Shown here: piece after piece, positions 27,101 to 34,599 of the stretch
Layout: each line of letters begins with the position of its first letter
How positions within the stretch are numbered: the stretch's first letter is position 1
Assembly: GCF_003339505.1 (NCBI RefSeq)
Contig: NZ_QPIW01000020.1
Coordinates: 58,316 to 122,315, forward strand
DNA length: 64,000 bases
Origin: Runella aurantiaca
GTDB taxonomy: Bacteria > Bacteroidota > Bacteroidia > Cytophagales > Spirosomataceae
Direction of reading: 5' to 3'
Notes under the pieces: generated by a model
Databases searched by the model: none
What the model was told of the DNA's origin: nothing
What the model saw: only the letters and a program-made list of their open reading frames with translations
Program-made: the position numbers and the translations under genes

Positions 27101-27363
27101 TAGGGCGTATATCCTAAGGCTTCCGTAATGCGGTCAAATTCAGATTCAGCATATTGAGCTGCCAGCGTAGCCAACGGTGTTCCAGCGCCATAATGATAAA
27201 TCTCAAAGTTATTGGTTTTGAGGATTTTCCATTCAAAGCGCTGATACTGTACTCGATTTTTGCCGAATTGCTCTTGAGAAGGATAATTTTGAGCTTCAAC
27301 CGACAGGGCAGGCAACAACACCGCCCCTATCCACAGCAATCTAGTGATAAAACAGCTTTTCAT
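24154..27363 (-). CDS. Large outer-membrane protein: degenerate peptidase-MA-like region, TolB-like propeller, BamA-type barrel
   Basis: 1069 residues with a signal peptide (1-24, ending SVEA). Residues about 40-270 resemble the peptidase-MA/gluzincin fold (FEIYHYGAGTPLATLAAQYA; LPDWFMSGIAAYIAEGWSPE), but where a zinc HExxH motif is expected there is LIKEISRLFVYDML, so catalysis is unlikely. A TolB/PD40-like propeller follows (about 290-620; LVLSADSRGQNDLYLFNIG). The C-terminal 400 residues look like a surface-antigen/Omp85-type barrel ending GLDNGEINKAVPYLTLGYDF, with a terminal aromatic residue. Function unknown; a scaffold or translocation role in the outer membrane is my inference. It is 126 bp downstream of an FAD oxidoreductase gene and ends at a strong terminator. 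Confidence 0.72.
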   Translation of the reverse strand: MKSCFITRLLWIGAVLLPALSVEAQNYPSQEQFGKNRVQYQRFEWKILKTNNFEIYHYGAGTPLATLAAQYAESEFDRITEALGYTPYNRIKIFLYNSPQELLQSNMGMANSSDLSETELNLAKARLEIAFTGDQISFRKQLIKEISRLFVYDMLYGGSLKDALQSSLLLSLPDWFMSGIAAYIAEGWSPELDDYMRDAIVHRQMKKPSLLTGPEATLVGQSIWNYIAERYGKDNISNILNLTRIIRTEQTSVSSTLGVSFSRFLKEWRDFYTNMATTSTGNGYKDPAGDWVRDLDLPLGHPANNARLSLDNQYVAVTNRKSGHYTVDVINTETKAVTTIIKGKYALEKRTYLSRMPLIAWSRGNGLAIISEENGRVFLELFDIGDKGKSKLRLSREIRGINQVVDFDISNDGSTLVLSADSRGQNDLYLFNIGRSSLLGLTGDLYDDRYPHFVGTSSTRVVFSSNRVKDSLGIADKGSYKTVKEKMALFVHNGNPRAQTVTRVADSLGIISNARTTDENTFYFLSDYKGIANLYRYELDIKKLTPLTGFNQSIRDYDYLPASGAFVSINWYKDKESLFYQSRFSPVANELVATPRVQSMSGLSVYKTENRNNPAADASLIAQMANPRKIQLDFGEVDTDNYEFDPDVLKSFEYRQRRGTAVSSAANLPSRNRKRENITIKGPIDYKSLFISNDATSDWRIDPVRGFGFAQSLTMNDLLENHIVKAGFFLGLLNFRTNNLWAEYNNLAHRVDFGVRVDRQSLYVQPPASQKYRYNRVAFTASYPFSNNARVSLTPFYAESKLLDVSNISAADVTSSYLGARAEFVYDNSRINGMNMMEGTRFKVRYDQFGGIRGTRGFNRLVVDFRHYQKIHRDLIFATRVSFARSGGKAPKQSVLGGMENWTGNNQDERSVNPLAVGLSSSLIPIDNRDIFFVELATNLRGFNINKVSGTNHLLFNGELRMPLIKYFYRGPITSNFLRNFQLVGFTDVGTAWTGQWPFNRQNSLNTEIIRLDFFSATVNNFRNPFLLGYGLGARTMLFGFYVKFDYAWGLDNGEINKAVPYLTLGYDF

Positions 27364-27489
27364 ATTCAGAGCTAACCTATTATATTAATCGTTAAAAGTT
27401 AAGCGTTAATTAGTTAGGCAAGTAGTTGCCATTCACAAGGGGCATCTCGTATTTCACCCTTCAACCGCGATTGCTATTAGCACTTAACA

Positions 27490-28560
27490 CTATTTAGAAC
27501 GAAAATATAACGAAAAAATTCGCTCAATATTCGCCTCTTTGTCTATTTCTTCTCCGGTCTCTAAAAAATTCACCAACTGATTCGCAAAAAAAGGTGCAAG
27601 GCTAACGCCTTTGGTTCCCAGCCCGTTGAAAATCCCCAACGACGTATATTCGGGGTGAATTCCGACAAACGGCCGTCGGTCTTTAGTAGAAGGCCGAATC
27701 CCTACATGTTGTTCGAGAATTTGATACTTTTTTTTTAGGTAGGGTTTTATTTTGTCTTCCAAATACGCTCGACCATCTTCCGTAGCCTCCCAGTCTAAAT
27801 CATGCCAACTATATGTAGCCCCCAACCGACATTTCCCTTTTCCATCAAGTGGCAGAATAAAAGTCCCCTGATTGATGATTTCTTGGAGTGTATAGTCTTC
27901 AACAACCGCGATGAGACTTTGGCCTTTCACGGGATTGAACGGCAGCCAATTAAAAAATGGATTCTGACGGGCTTCGTAACCTTCACAAAATAGTATTTTT
28001 TTAATTTTTAAATCATTGTACGATACACCATCTTCCTGAATTTCAATTTTTTGATAGTCTACTCTATCGTGTATATATTGCTTATTTTCAATAAAATAGT
28101 TCTCGATTTTTTGAAGCATCTGAACGCAATCTACCCATCCAGCCTGCGTAATTTGAAGCCCTCCGTAAGGATTTTCGACAAAAGGTGAAAATTTGGCATC
28201 ATCGGCGCGTTCAATCACATACTTCGTAAGGTTTTGATCCGCGGTTTGGGCCAAGTACGAATTTTGTTCTTCGATGGAGCGATACGGACGATACACATCA
28301 CAGTCGTGGAGAAAATCTCCGCCGAGCTGCGCTTGCATGTCGGAGTAAAATTTGTGGGCAAACGGAAAAAGCTCATCGGCTTTCCAAGTCCGATATAATT
28401 TTTTCCCAGTCAATGGATTAAATATTCCACCCGAAACTTTGGAAGCCGACGGCAACGTTGGATCATTCATGATTAACACTCGGTGACCACGCTGAGATAA
28501 AGTCCAAGCAAGAATCGACCCTGCGATGCCTTGACCTACAATCAAATAATCGGCGTTCAT
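27490..28560 (-). CDS. FAD-dependent oxidoreductase (DAO family)
   Basis: 356 residues. The N-terminus DYLIVGQGIAGSILAWTLSQ is a Rossmann FAD-binding motif (GxGxxG). SGGIFNPLTGKKLYRTW and the C-terminal HVGIRPSTKDRRPFVGIHPE and GIFNGLGTKGVSLAPFFA fit the D-amino-acid-oxidase/MnmC-C-like family. The substrate cannot be deduced; such proteins oxidise amines or amino acids. The start codon overlaps the stop of cmk by 4 bp (ATGA), so the two are translationally coupled. No signal peptide or membrane helix is evident. Confidence 0.82.
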   Translation of the reverse strand: MNADYLIVGQGIAGSILAWTLSQRGHRVLIMNDPTLPSASKVSGGIFNPLTGKKLYRTWKADELFPFAHKFYSDMQAQLGGDFLHDCDVYRPYRSIEEQNSYLAQTADQNLTKYVIERADDAKFSPFVENPYGGLQITQAGWVDCVQMLQKIENYFIENKQYIHDRVDYQKIEIQEDGVSYNDLKIKKILFCEGYEARQNPFFNWLPFNPVKGQSLIAVVEDYTLQEIINQGTFILPLDGKGKCRLGATYSWHDLDWEATEDGRAYLEDKIKPYLKKKYQILEQHVGIRPSTKDRRPFVGIHPEYTSLGIFNGLGTKGVSLAPFFANQLVNFLETGEEIDKEANIERIFSLYFRSK

Positions 28561-29264
28561 AGATTGGTTCTACGTTGTCTTATGGAACTACTGATTTTTT
28601 CATCGGCCAAGTTCGTAAGCAATTCAATTTGTTCATCCAAAGTCATAAACGAGGTATCGACCAAGGTCGCATCATCTGCCTGCCGCAAAGGACTGTCAGC
28701 TCTGGTAGTGTCAATCAAGTCTCGTTTATGAATATTTTTCAGAATATCTTCTAAGTCGAGCATTTCACCTTTTTCCAACAATTCTATTTGACGGCGTTGT
28801 GCCCTGATTTGCGGGTCGGCGGTCATAAACACTTTAAGCTCGGCCTCCGGAAACACCACGGTTCCGATGTCGCGTCCATCCATAACCACGCCTTTGGCTT
28901 TCCCCATTCGCTGTTGTTGTGCTACCATCGCCCGCCGCACTTCCGACACCGCACTTACTTCACTGACCCAATTGGCAATGTACAGTTTCCGAATTTCATC
29001 TTCCACGTTCAGTCCGTTGAGGTAGGTTTCGTTACGTCCTGTTTCAGGATTCCTCCTGAAGTCTATTTTAATTCCTTCAAGCGCCTTGGAGATTTCCTTG
29101 GGGTTGGTGAGTGTGATATGATGCGTATGGAAATAAAGCGTAACGGCCCGATACATGGCCCCAGTATCAATGTATGCATACCCCAAATGGGCCGCGACAC
29201 CTTTGGCGGTGGTGCTTTTTCCGCAACTTGAATAGCCATCTACCGCAATAATGATTTTGGACAT
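28557..29264 (-). CDS. cmk: (d)CMP kinase
   Basis: 235 residues, phosphorylating CMP and dCMP with ATP. The P-loop is DGYSSCGKSTTAKGVA (about residues 8-23), a variant found in Bacteroidota. Further signatures are YIDTGAMYRAVTLYF, VVMDGRDIGTVVFPEAELKVFM and the lid region RRQIELLEKGE. Length is normal. A TATCTTTG box at 29288-29295 (minus strand) may be the -7 element. It is the first gene of a short operon with the FAD oxidoreductase. Confidence 0.95.
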   Translation of the reverse strand: MSKIIIAVDGYSSCGKSTTAKGVAAHLGYAYIDTGAMYRAVTLYFHTHHITLTNPKEISKALEGIKIDFRRNPETGRNETYLNGLNVEDEIRKLYIANWVSEVSAVSEVRRAMVAQQQRMGKAKGVVMDGRDIGTVVFPEAELKVFMTADPQIRAQRRQIELLEKGEMLDLEDILKNIHKRDLIDTTRADSPLRQADDATLVDTSFMTLDEQIELLTNLADEKISSSIRQRRTNL

Positions 29265-29367
29265 ACGTAGTGAAGTAGGTTAGGTGGCAAAGATAGAGAT
29301 GAAGCGCCGACAATTATAAAAAAAGGTGTTTTCTCAGTCTAATTAGTGATTAAAATTATTTTAAACG

Positions 29368-29399
29368 TTTGTATTTTTCAAGCTTCGTCTCTACATTTA
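29368..29399 (+). promoter_or_regulatory. Candidate promoter for the beta-barrel protein gene
   Basis: TTTG (29368-29371), 20-nt spacer, TACATTTA (29392-29399), one base from the TANNTTTG consensus. It would give a leader of about 120 nt before the ATG at 29526. It lies in the 261-bp divergent spacer with cmk. Confidence 0.4.
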
Positions 29400-29525
29400 C
29401 CCAAGGAGAATTTGTTTTTCGCTTCTTAGCTTACCGAATAATAAATTAGCGTATTCCAACTTTTTTCTAAGTGCTTTTTGTAGTTTCTTTGAAACGTTTT
29501 TCCAACTATTAATCAAAAGTTCATT

Positions 29526-30047
29526 ATGAAAAAATTATTTTCAATCACATTGTTGGTATTTGCCGCAATGATTTCTTTTCACTCAACTTCTTTTGCTCAA
29601 TTCTCTAAAGGAGATAAAAGAGTTGCCATCGGGGTCGGCCTTTTCTCACTTGGTGCCAATGCAACTGTTGAGTATGGAATTATGGATGATTTAGGAGTAG
29701 GTTTATATGCCAGCTACGAAAGACCCAGCCTTGGTTACATCGGTATCAACTATTCTTATTCTGACATCCAAATTGGACCACGTGCCACGTACCACCTTAA
29801 TCGTATCTTAAATCTAGATAATGACGATTTCGATTTGTACGTTTCAGGTGGTATTTTACTCCGCAGCTACGGTTATCCCGACTCTTATTGGAATGCCTAC
29901 GGTCTTGGTTCAAGAACTCGCTACACCACAGCAACTTTGCTTGCCAGAGTTGGAGGTACGTATAATTTCTCTGAAAAAATGGCCCTCTTTGCTGACCTTG
30001 GCTCGGGTGGTTCATGGGTTCAGGCAGGAGTTTCTTTTAAATTCTAA
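29526..30047 (+). CDS. Small outer-membrane beta-barrel protein, function unknown
   Basis: 173 residues: signal peptide (1-24, ending TSFA), then alternating strands rich in Gly, Tyr and aromatic residues (VAIGVGLFSLGANATVEYGI; DIQIGPRATYHLNR) and a C-terminal strand ending in Phe (VQAGVSFKF), typical of eight-stranded outer-membrane barrels. I cannot assign a ligand or role. It is followed 83 bp later on the same strand by a TM2-domain gene, with the shared terminator at 30593-30639. Confidence 0.7.
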   Translation: MKKLFSITLLVFAAMISFHSTSFAQFSKGDKRVAIGVGLFSLGANATVEYGIMDDLGVGLYASYERPSLGYIGINYSYSDIQIGPRATYHLNRILNLDNDDFDLYVSGGILLRSYGYPDSYWNAYGLGSRTRYTTATLLARVGGTYNFSEKMALFADLGSGGSWVQAGVSFKF

Positions 30048-30130
30048 AAAATCTCCGTATTCTTATTTGTACGTTGCGCGCCAAAAGTCTATTTTTGGCT
30101 TGTATTTAAACAAAAACCCAAAGTAAGTTT

Positions 30131-30583
30131 ATGAAAAAACTATTTGCACTTGTTTTCAGCTTTGCCGTACTTCTCGTAGGTAAAAGCTATGCTACCAACA
30201 CTGCTGAATATTTTGTTGATGCACAAGCCATTGAACAAACCCTCAATGCTGGTGAGCAACTTGATTTAGCAAATACCGCCGAAGCTACCTCTGCACTTGA
30301 AAGCCTTATGGGCACAGGACAGGCAGGCGATGCTGCTAAGGTAATGGCCGGCGACAAAAAGCCAGTTGTAGCTTTTATCCTTTCTTGGGTTGTTGGTTGG
30401 TTAGGTATTCACCGTGCTTACTTAGGTACTGCGGGCGGCGTTATCGTTGGTTACATCCTGACCTGCGGTGGTTTAGGAATTGTAAACTTGATTGACTGGA
30501 TTGTTTTATTGATGGAAGTAATCGAAGAAAAGAAATTCGATTCGTACGTCAACAACAAGAAATTCTTCATGTGGACCAACTAG
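30131..30583 (+). CDS. TM2 domain-containing membrane protein
   Basis: 150 residues: signal peptide (MKKLFALVFSFAVLLVGKSYA), a short polar region, then a TM2 domain with two membrane segments (AFILSWVVGWLGIHRAYLG and VIVGYILTCGGLGIVNLIDW). The GIHRAYLG turn is the TM2 hallmark. The molecular function of TM2 proteins in bacteria is not known. It shares strand and terminator with the upstream barrel gene. The downstream opposite-strand operon also encodes proteins with a related PGxGxMYAG turn. Confidence 0.8.
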   Translation: MKKLFALVFSFAVLLVGKSYATNTAEYFVDAQAIEQTLNAGEQLDLANTAEATSALESLMGTGQAGDAAKVMAGDKKPVVAFILSWVVGWLGIHRAYLGTAGGVIVGYILTCGGLGIVNLIDWIVLLMEVIEEKKFDSYVNNKKFFMWTN

Positions 30584-30592
30584 TCGTCCAAT

Positions 30593-30639
30593 AGAAAACA
30601 AAAAAGGGAAGTAGCAACTACTTCCCTTTTTTGTTTTCT
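30593..30639. terminator. Perfect bidirectional terminator between convergent operons
   Basis: The 22-nt arms at 30593-30614 and 30618-30639 are exact reverse complements around CAA, with an AAAAAA / TTTTTT flank on each side of GGGAAGTAG. It ends both the TM2 gene and the minus-strand operon, and it also encodes the last residues and stop codon of the minus-strand protein. Confidence 0.9.
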
Positions 30640-31514
30640 GACTCGATTAATACCATTCGTATTTGCTGATTATTCTTCGCTTTTCGTTTTCGATTCGTTT
30701 CTTCTGCCATTAATTCTGCTCGACGGGCTCCTCCAAAATAAAACGCCTGAAACATACCCGCTCCCGTAAAAAAACCAATCAGGTAATAACGATGCCAAAC
30801 ATGATATACGCCAAAACCTAAAGCCAATGTTTGTAAACCCACCGAAACAAGCCCTTCTTTCGGAAAGCCCGCATACATCTGTCCAACGCCAGGCATTATA
30901 AACGAAAGCAATTGCGCTTTTTCGGGGCTTTTAGGCTTTTTTCGGAGAAAACGATACAACTCTTCTGTATCTATATTTAGTTGATTCCGAGCGGCATATT
31001 TCTTAAATAATTCCTTTGATTCGACCCAACGGTCAAGCTCATTCAGGGCAAGAATCTCCAATACATCCAAACCTGAAAACAAGGTAGAATCACGTATATA
31101 AAACCGAGTTTGTAATATTTGTCCGTGTGCTTCGCCATAATGTTGGCTCAAATAACCCGCCAATGCTACTTCATATCTGAGTTTATAGTGAAGCGTATCA
31201 TTCGGCTCATTGAGATTAAAACGCTGAGCCGTTTGCCAAGCCTCCTCAAAACGTTTCAGGTATTTCTGGCACTGAATTTTTTTGTATAATAACTCATTAG
31301 CCGTCAATCTATAAGCATCAGCATTCATTGAATCAATTCGTTGACTTTGCTCAAACAATGCCTTTTCATAATACACCGAGGCCAAATCAAACTGACCTGC
31401 TATGCTAAGACTGTCGGCCGTCAATGAAACTTGCGCTACTACTCCCCTACTGATTAAAAACAGTACGCAAAGGAATCTGCATATTAAACAAAATCTGTCC
31501 ATCCACTTTATCAT
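30618..31514 (-). CDS. Membrane protein with TPR-like helices and a PGxGxMYAG hairpin (paralogue B)
   Basis: About 298 residues. The start at 31514 (MIKWMDRFCLICRF) or 31502 (MDRFCLICRFLCVLFLISRG) gives a proper signal peptide ending VVA; the frame stays open further upstream, but that part lies over the coding sequence of the preceding gene. The middle (about 30-190) is helical and TPR-like (FDLASVYYEKALFEQSQRID). The C-terminal third has membrane hairpins starting LSFIMPGVGQMYAGFPKEGL, followed by a basic tail (ETNRKRKAKNNQ). It resembles the preceding gene product in layout and in the PGxGxMYAG turn. Function unknown. It overlaps the preceding gene by 56-68 bp and is last in a four-gene operon. 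Confidence 0.7.
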   Translation of the reverse strand: MIKWMDRFCLICRFLCVLFLISRGVVAQVSLTADSLSIAGQFDLASVYYEKALFEQSQRIDSMNADAYRLTANELLYKKIQCQKYLKRFEEAWQTAQRFNLNEPNDTLHYKLRYEVALAGYLSQHYGEAHGQILQTRFYIRDSTLFSGLDVLEILALNELDRWVESKELFKKYAARNQLNIDTEELYRFLRKKPKSPEKAQLLSFIMPGVGQMYAGFPKEGLVSVGLQTLALGFGVYHVWHRYYLIGFFTGAGMFQAFYFGGARRAELMAEETNRKRKAKNNQQIRMVLIESENKKGK

Positions 31515-32307
31515 TAAATTCCTGTTGGCGAATATTAACCGTAAGTACACTCCCCCAAATATTGCCCACGTAAAAAAACGTAAATAGTCCACTGTAGAGC
31601 AAAAAACGCGGACTTTTCCAACCATCTTTTCGATAAGCCTCCCGCGCCTGGAAACCCAAGGCCACATTTTGAATAAAGGTAATTACCCCCTGCCCCAACT
31701 TCCCTGCATACATTTTGCCCGTTCCGGGCACAATCGCCGACATAAGTCCCGCTACCAATGGCGACTTGCGCTTATGTTTTTTGAGCATATCAAAGCTCTG
31801 CTTTAACATCTCTTCTTCCTGACTGAAGGCAAAGTACTTGCCGCTAAATTGAGATTGGTAGCTTGAAAACCGCAATGTGTCACGTTTTAATAGGCTCACT
31901 CCCGCTAACTGTAGATTTCTTAACGCCATTTGTAGCGAATCCACTACTTGCAACGCCGTAAAGATAGTGTCTGCTTTTTCGTATCTTTTGGAAAAAGTAT
32001 GGCCAAACCCTTCCAAAAAACGTGATTTGATATAATAAGGGTGCTGAACTGGCACACGTTCAAAATAATGAATGGCCGAATCTATCTGTTGTTGATTATA
32101 ATAAGCAAGGGCACGAAAATACGGGAGAGTCTGGTGCTTCCCTGTCCATTGAAGTACGTCATTGTAGTACTTTTTTTCCAATAAATATTCTACAAAAAGT
32201 GAATCTGAAGACGATTTTTGCTGTGCATTTAGGGGAAGCCAAGTCAATAAACTTATCAAATTACAAAACCCAAACAATAGATTAAACCTACTCCTTTTAC
32301 GCATCAT
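31447..32307 (-). CDS. Membrane protein with TPR-like helices and a PGxGxMYAG hairpin (paralogue A)
   Basis: 286 residues: signal peptide (1-28, ending LPLNA), helical TPR-like region (YYNDVLQWTGKHQTLPYFRA; DSAIHYFERVP), then two or three membrane segments opening LMSAIVPGTGKMYAGKLGQG. The same layout occurs in the following gene, so the pair probably arose by duplication. The start overlaps the stop of the YidD-like gene by 4 bp, indicating translational coupling. I know no function for this family; its place beside LolA-like and YidD-like proteins suggests envelope biogenesis, by inference only. Confidence 0.72.
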   Translation of the reverse strand: MMRKRSRFNLLFGFCNLISLLTWLPLNAQQKSSSDSLFVEYLLEKKYYNDVLQWTGKHQTLPYFRALAYYNQQQIDSAIHYFERVPVQHPYYIKSRFLEGFGHTFSKRYEKADTIFTALQVVDSLQMALRNLQLAGVSLLKRDTLRFSSYQSQFSGKYFAFSQEEEMLKQSFDMLKKHKRKSPLVAGLMSAIVPGTGKMYAGKLGQGVITFIQNVALGFQAREAYRKDGWKSPRFLLYSGLFTFFYVGNIWGSVLTVNIRQQEFNDKVDGQILFNMQIPLRTVFNQ

Positions 32308-32756
32308 TTACTGGTTTTGACGTTTTGGCGATACATCGAAGGTAGATCTATCACTCTCCCCGTTTGAGGCGAAATACGAATCAATTCAATGCTGGTTGCT
32401 GCTACTCGATTACAACGCGAAATACGGTCGGCACTTAAAGCAATGCCCTTAAAAATACCAAATTCTTGAATCGCCGCACGACTAAAGCGGGAGCAAGAAA
32501 GTTCATAAAGACACTCCGCCGAAATCTGCGGAGATATTACTTTTTGATACCCCGTCAGAGCACCATTAAGCATCCAATACACGGGATTAAATCGCAAAAA
32601 TGCCTTTTGTTTTGCTTTCTTAGCTTGCCCAAATTTGACCGTTGGGGCAGAACCAGATTCGGCCAATAAATCTAAATCTGAAACTTGCGCCATGCCCTGC
32701 ATCGACAGGGCTGTTAAGAGCAAAATGACCCATTTCCCGCGTCTGAGAGCTTTCAT
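32304..32756 (-). CDS. YidD-like protein with an N-terminal signal sequence
   Basis: 150 residues. Residues about 60-125 match the YidD (membrane protein insertion efficiency factor) core: LTGYQKVISPQISAECLYEL, then SCSRFSRAAIQEFGIFKGI and the basic RISRCNRVA. Canonical YidD is about 75-85 residues, cytoplasmic at the inner membrane, and encoded near rnpA and yidC. This one has an N-terminal hydrophobic signal (WVILLLTALSMQGMAQ) that would send the domain to the periplasm, plus a C-terminal extension. It is coupled by 4-bp overlaps to the LolA-like gene before it and to the twin membrane proteins after it. A role other than that of classical YidD is likely. Confidence 0.8.
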   Translation of the reverse strand: MKALRRGKWVILLLTALSMQGMAQVSDLDLLAESGSAPTVKFGQAKKAKQKAFLRFNPVYWMLNGALTGYQKVISPQISAECLYELSCSRFSRAAIQEFGIFKGIALSADRISRCNRVAATSIELIRISPQTGRVIDLPSMYRQNVKTSK

Positions 32757-33481
32757 TTGATTACCTTGGCATTAGACGGAATGATAAATTCCAATAAATT
32801 GGACTGTACCTGCTCGTTTATTTTCAACGCCCCATAAGCGGTTTTGGTTACGATAGAGTCTTTGGCCGTTACATAGTCAATTTGCGTAATTGTCTGCGGA
32901 AAATCGACCGTTCCCAACTTCGTATAATCGTAGTAAAACACCTTCTTAATCGTTCGATCTGAAGGGTCAACGTATTTCATAAAAATGGGATTTTGACCTT
33001 TGTGCACCAATTCTACTCGCTTAATATTCTTGGCTAAAGGAGTAGGCGATTTCCAAGTCGTTATCATCACTCCGTTTTCAAACTTTGTACTTCCCAAGCT
33101 AAACCCCATGCTCGACAGCCCCAAATCTGCTTTACGATTGTGAAGAAAAAAGAAGAATTGCGTTGTTTCGGTGCTGTAAGTCGCATTTTGTTGCTGCAAT
33201 ACGGTATTTTTTGTCGGGTCATACACCCTTAATTCGCCGTTGGCATTGTTAAATAAATACAACTCGGCTGGTTTTGGAAACAACGTCACCATTCTACCAG
33301 AAGTGGCATAACAGAGTTCTGCCCGCGTATTAGTGGTTTTTCCTTTGTGTGACGTACGCATAATCATAGAAGCACTTACCTTTCGGACATCCTGCGCATA
33401 CCCAACACCAACAAACACAACAGTTAAAAACAATGACCTCAAAAAAGTAATTAAAACAACATTCATTTTCATTCGAATCAA
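32753..33481 (-). CDS. LolA-like outer-membrane lipoprotein carrier protein
   Basis: 242 residues with a signal peptide ending GVGYAQ and a LolA/LolB-like beta fold (SASMIMRTSHKGKTTNTRAE; GMVTLFPKP-type strand; LRVYDPTKNTVLQQQNATY; C-terminal SNLLEFIIPSNAKVIK). LolA carries lipoproteins or other lipids across the periplasm; family members outside the Lol pathway move other hydrophobic cargo. Alternative starts at residues 4 and 6 are possible. It is the first gene of a four-gene operon whose members are coupled by overlaps. As it is tied to YidD-like and membrane proteins, it may be a dedicated carrier rather than the housekeeping LolA. Confidence 0.75.
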   Translation of the reverse strand: MIRMKMNVVLITFLRSLFLTVVFVGVGYAQDVRKVSASMIMRTSHKGKTTNTRAELCYATSGRMVTLFPKPAELYLFNNANGELRVYDPTKNTVLQQQNATYSTETTQFFFFLHNRKADLGLSSMGFSLGSTKFENGVMITTWKSPTPLAKNIKRVELVHKGQNPIFMKYVDPSDRTIKKVFYYDYTKLGTVDFPQTITQIDYVTAKDSIVTKTAYGALKINEQVQSNLLEFIIPSNAKVIK

Positions 33482-33602
33482 AAAATATCGGCAAATTAAA
33501 GCCTTTCATGCATATACAAAAACCTAAACGTCAGACTTGCTGATTAATGTACTTAGAATTGGACAAATCATTCCAATTTAACTAAGAGGTGAAAATCGTT
33601 AT

Positions 33603-33658
33603 GGCATTAAACAGAAAATGGGGAGATTTACATCACCCCATTCTCTGTTTAAAATGCC
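33603..33658. other. Long imperfect hairpin just after prmC
   Basis: GGCATTAAACAGAAAATGGGG and CCCCATTCTCTGTTTAAAATGCC pair along about 21 positions with a few mismatches and one bulge. It starts 3 bp after the prmC stop codon. On the minus strand no T run follows, so it looks like a 3' mRNA structure; on the plus strand it is followed by TTTTT, but no plus-strand gene precedes it. Confidence 0.5.
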
Positions 33659-33661
33659 TTT

Positions 33662-34516
33662 TTATGCGGATAATTGCGCTTTTACAATACGATCTTTACC
33701 GTACATATCCTGAATTACTTCTACCTTTTTAAAGCCTTTTTCAAGAAACAATTGCTTTATTACCTCACCAAAAAGCTCATTTATTTCAAGATAGCAAGTG
33801 CCATCCGTTTTTAAATGTTTGGTACAAAAATCCGCTATAGCCCGATAAAACAAGAGTGGGTCTTCATCTTCTACAAACAATGCCAAGTGCGGCTCAAAAC
33901 GCAGTACATTCGGTTGCATACTTGTCTGTTCAGCATAGGTGATGTAGGGCGGATTGCTCACTACCACGTCAAACTGCCCATCAAACGAAGTATCTTTCAG
34001 AATATCGTATTTCTCAAACGTAACTTCCGATAAAAGTCGATGGGCGTTTTCACGCGCCACGGTCAATGCTACGTCAGACACGTCCCAACCCCATACTTTA
34101 GCAAATGACATGAATCTATCCAACGCAATGGCAATACAACCACTGCCAGTACCAATATCAACGATTTTAACGGGATTTTCTTCCCAAAAACAGTCTTTTA
34201 CAATTAACCGAACCAATTCTTCCGTCTCTGGGCGTGGAATCAATACCGAAGGAGAAACCTTGAATTCAAGACCACAGAAAAAAGTAGCCCCAATAATGTG
34301 CTGTATCGGTTCACTTTGGTTTAGTCGTTCAATGATTTTATCCCAGTTTGGTTGTGACTCATCAGCCGAAATGGGCTTATCTACCATCACATCGACGCTT
34401 CGCAGGCGCAAATAATGCTCCAAAAGCATAAAAGCCATTGCTTTGGTCTCTTTTGAAGAATAAGCAGTGACATTTTGGACGATGTAATCAAAAAGTGATT
34501 TGGCTGAAGTAAACAT
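33662..34516 (-). CDS. prmC: Peptide chain release factor N5-glutamine methyltransferase
   Basis: 284 residues, methylating the Gln of the GGQ motif in release factors with S-adenosylmethionine. The SAM-binding motif VDIGTGSGCIAIAL (about residue 120) and the substrate motif VVSNPPYITYAE (about residue 185) are both present, with LIPRPETEELV before them. Length is normal. It stands 83 bp downstream of the small CxxC membrane protein gene and may be read from the same long transcript, although no overlap ties it in. Confidence 0.95.
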   Translation of the reverse strand: MFTSAKSLFDYIVQNVTAYSSKETKAMAFMLLEHYLRLRSVDVMVDKPISADESQPNWDKIIERLNQSEPIQHIIGATFFCGLEFKVSPSVLIPRPETEELVRLIVKDCFWEENPVKIVDIGTGSGCIAIALDRFMSFAKVWGWDVSDVALTVARENAHRLLSEVTFEKYDILKDTSFDGQFDVVVSNPPYITYAEQTSMQPNVLRFEPHLALFVEDEDPLLFYRAIADFCTKHLKTDGTCYLEINELFGEVIKQLFLEKGFKKVEVIQDMYGKDRIVKAQLSA

Positions 34517-34599
34517 TGAACAAAAATTAAATTTGGGGCATTGGATTTGGGGATAAATACCCTAAATCCATTAAGATTACGTATTGGCAAATGTACTTT

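Noticed and set aside
31515..31667. Longer start of the last gene of the LolA/YidD operon
   Set aside because: The extension reads through the membrane segments of the preceding gene in another frame and places a signal peptide internally.
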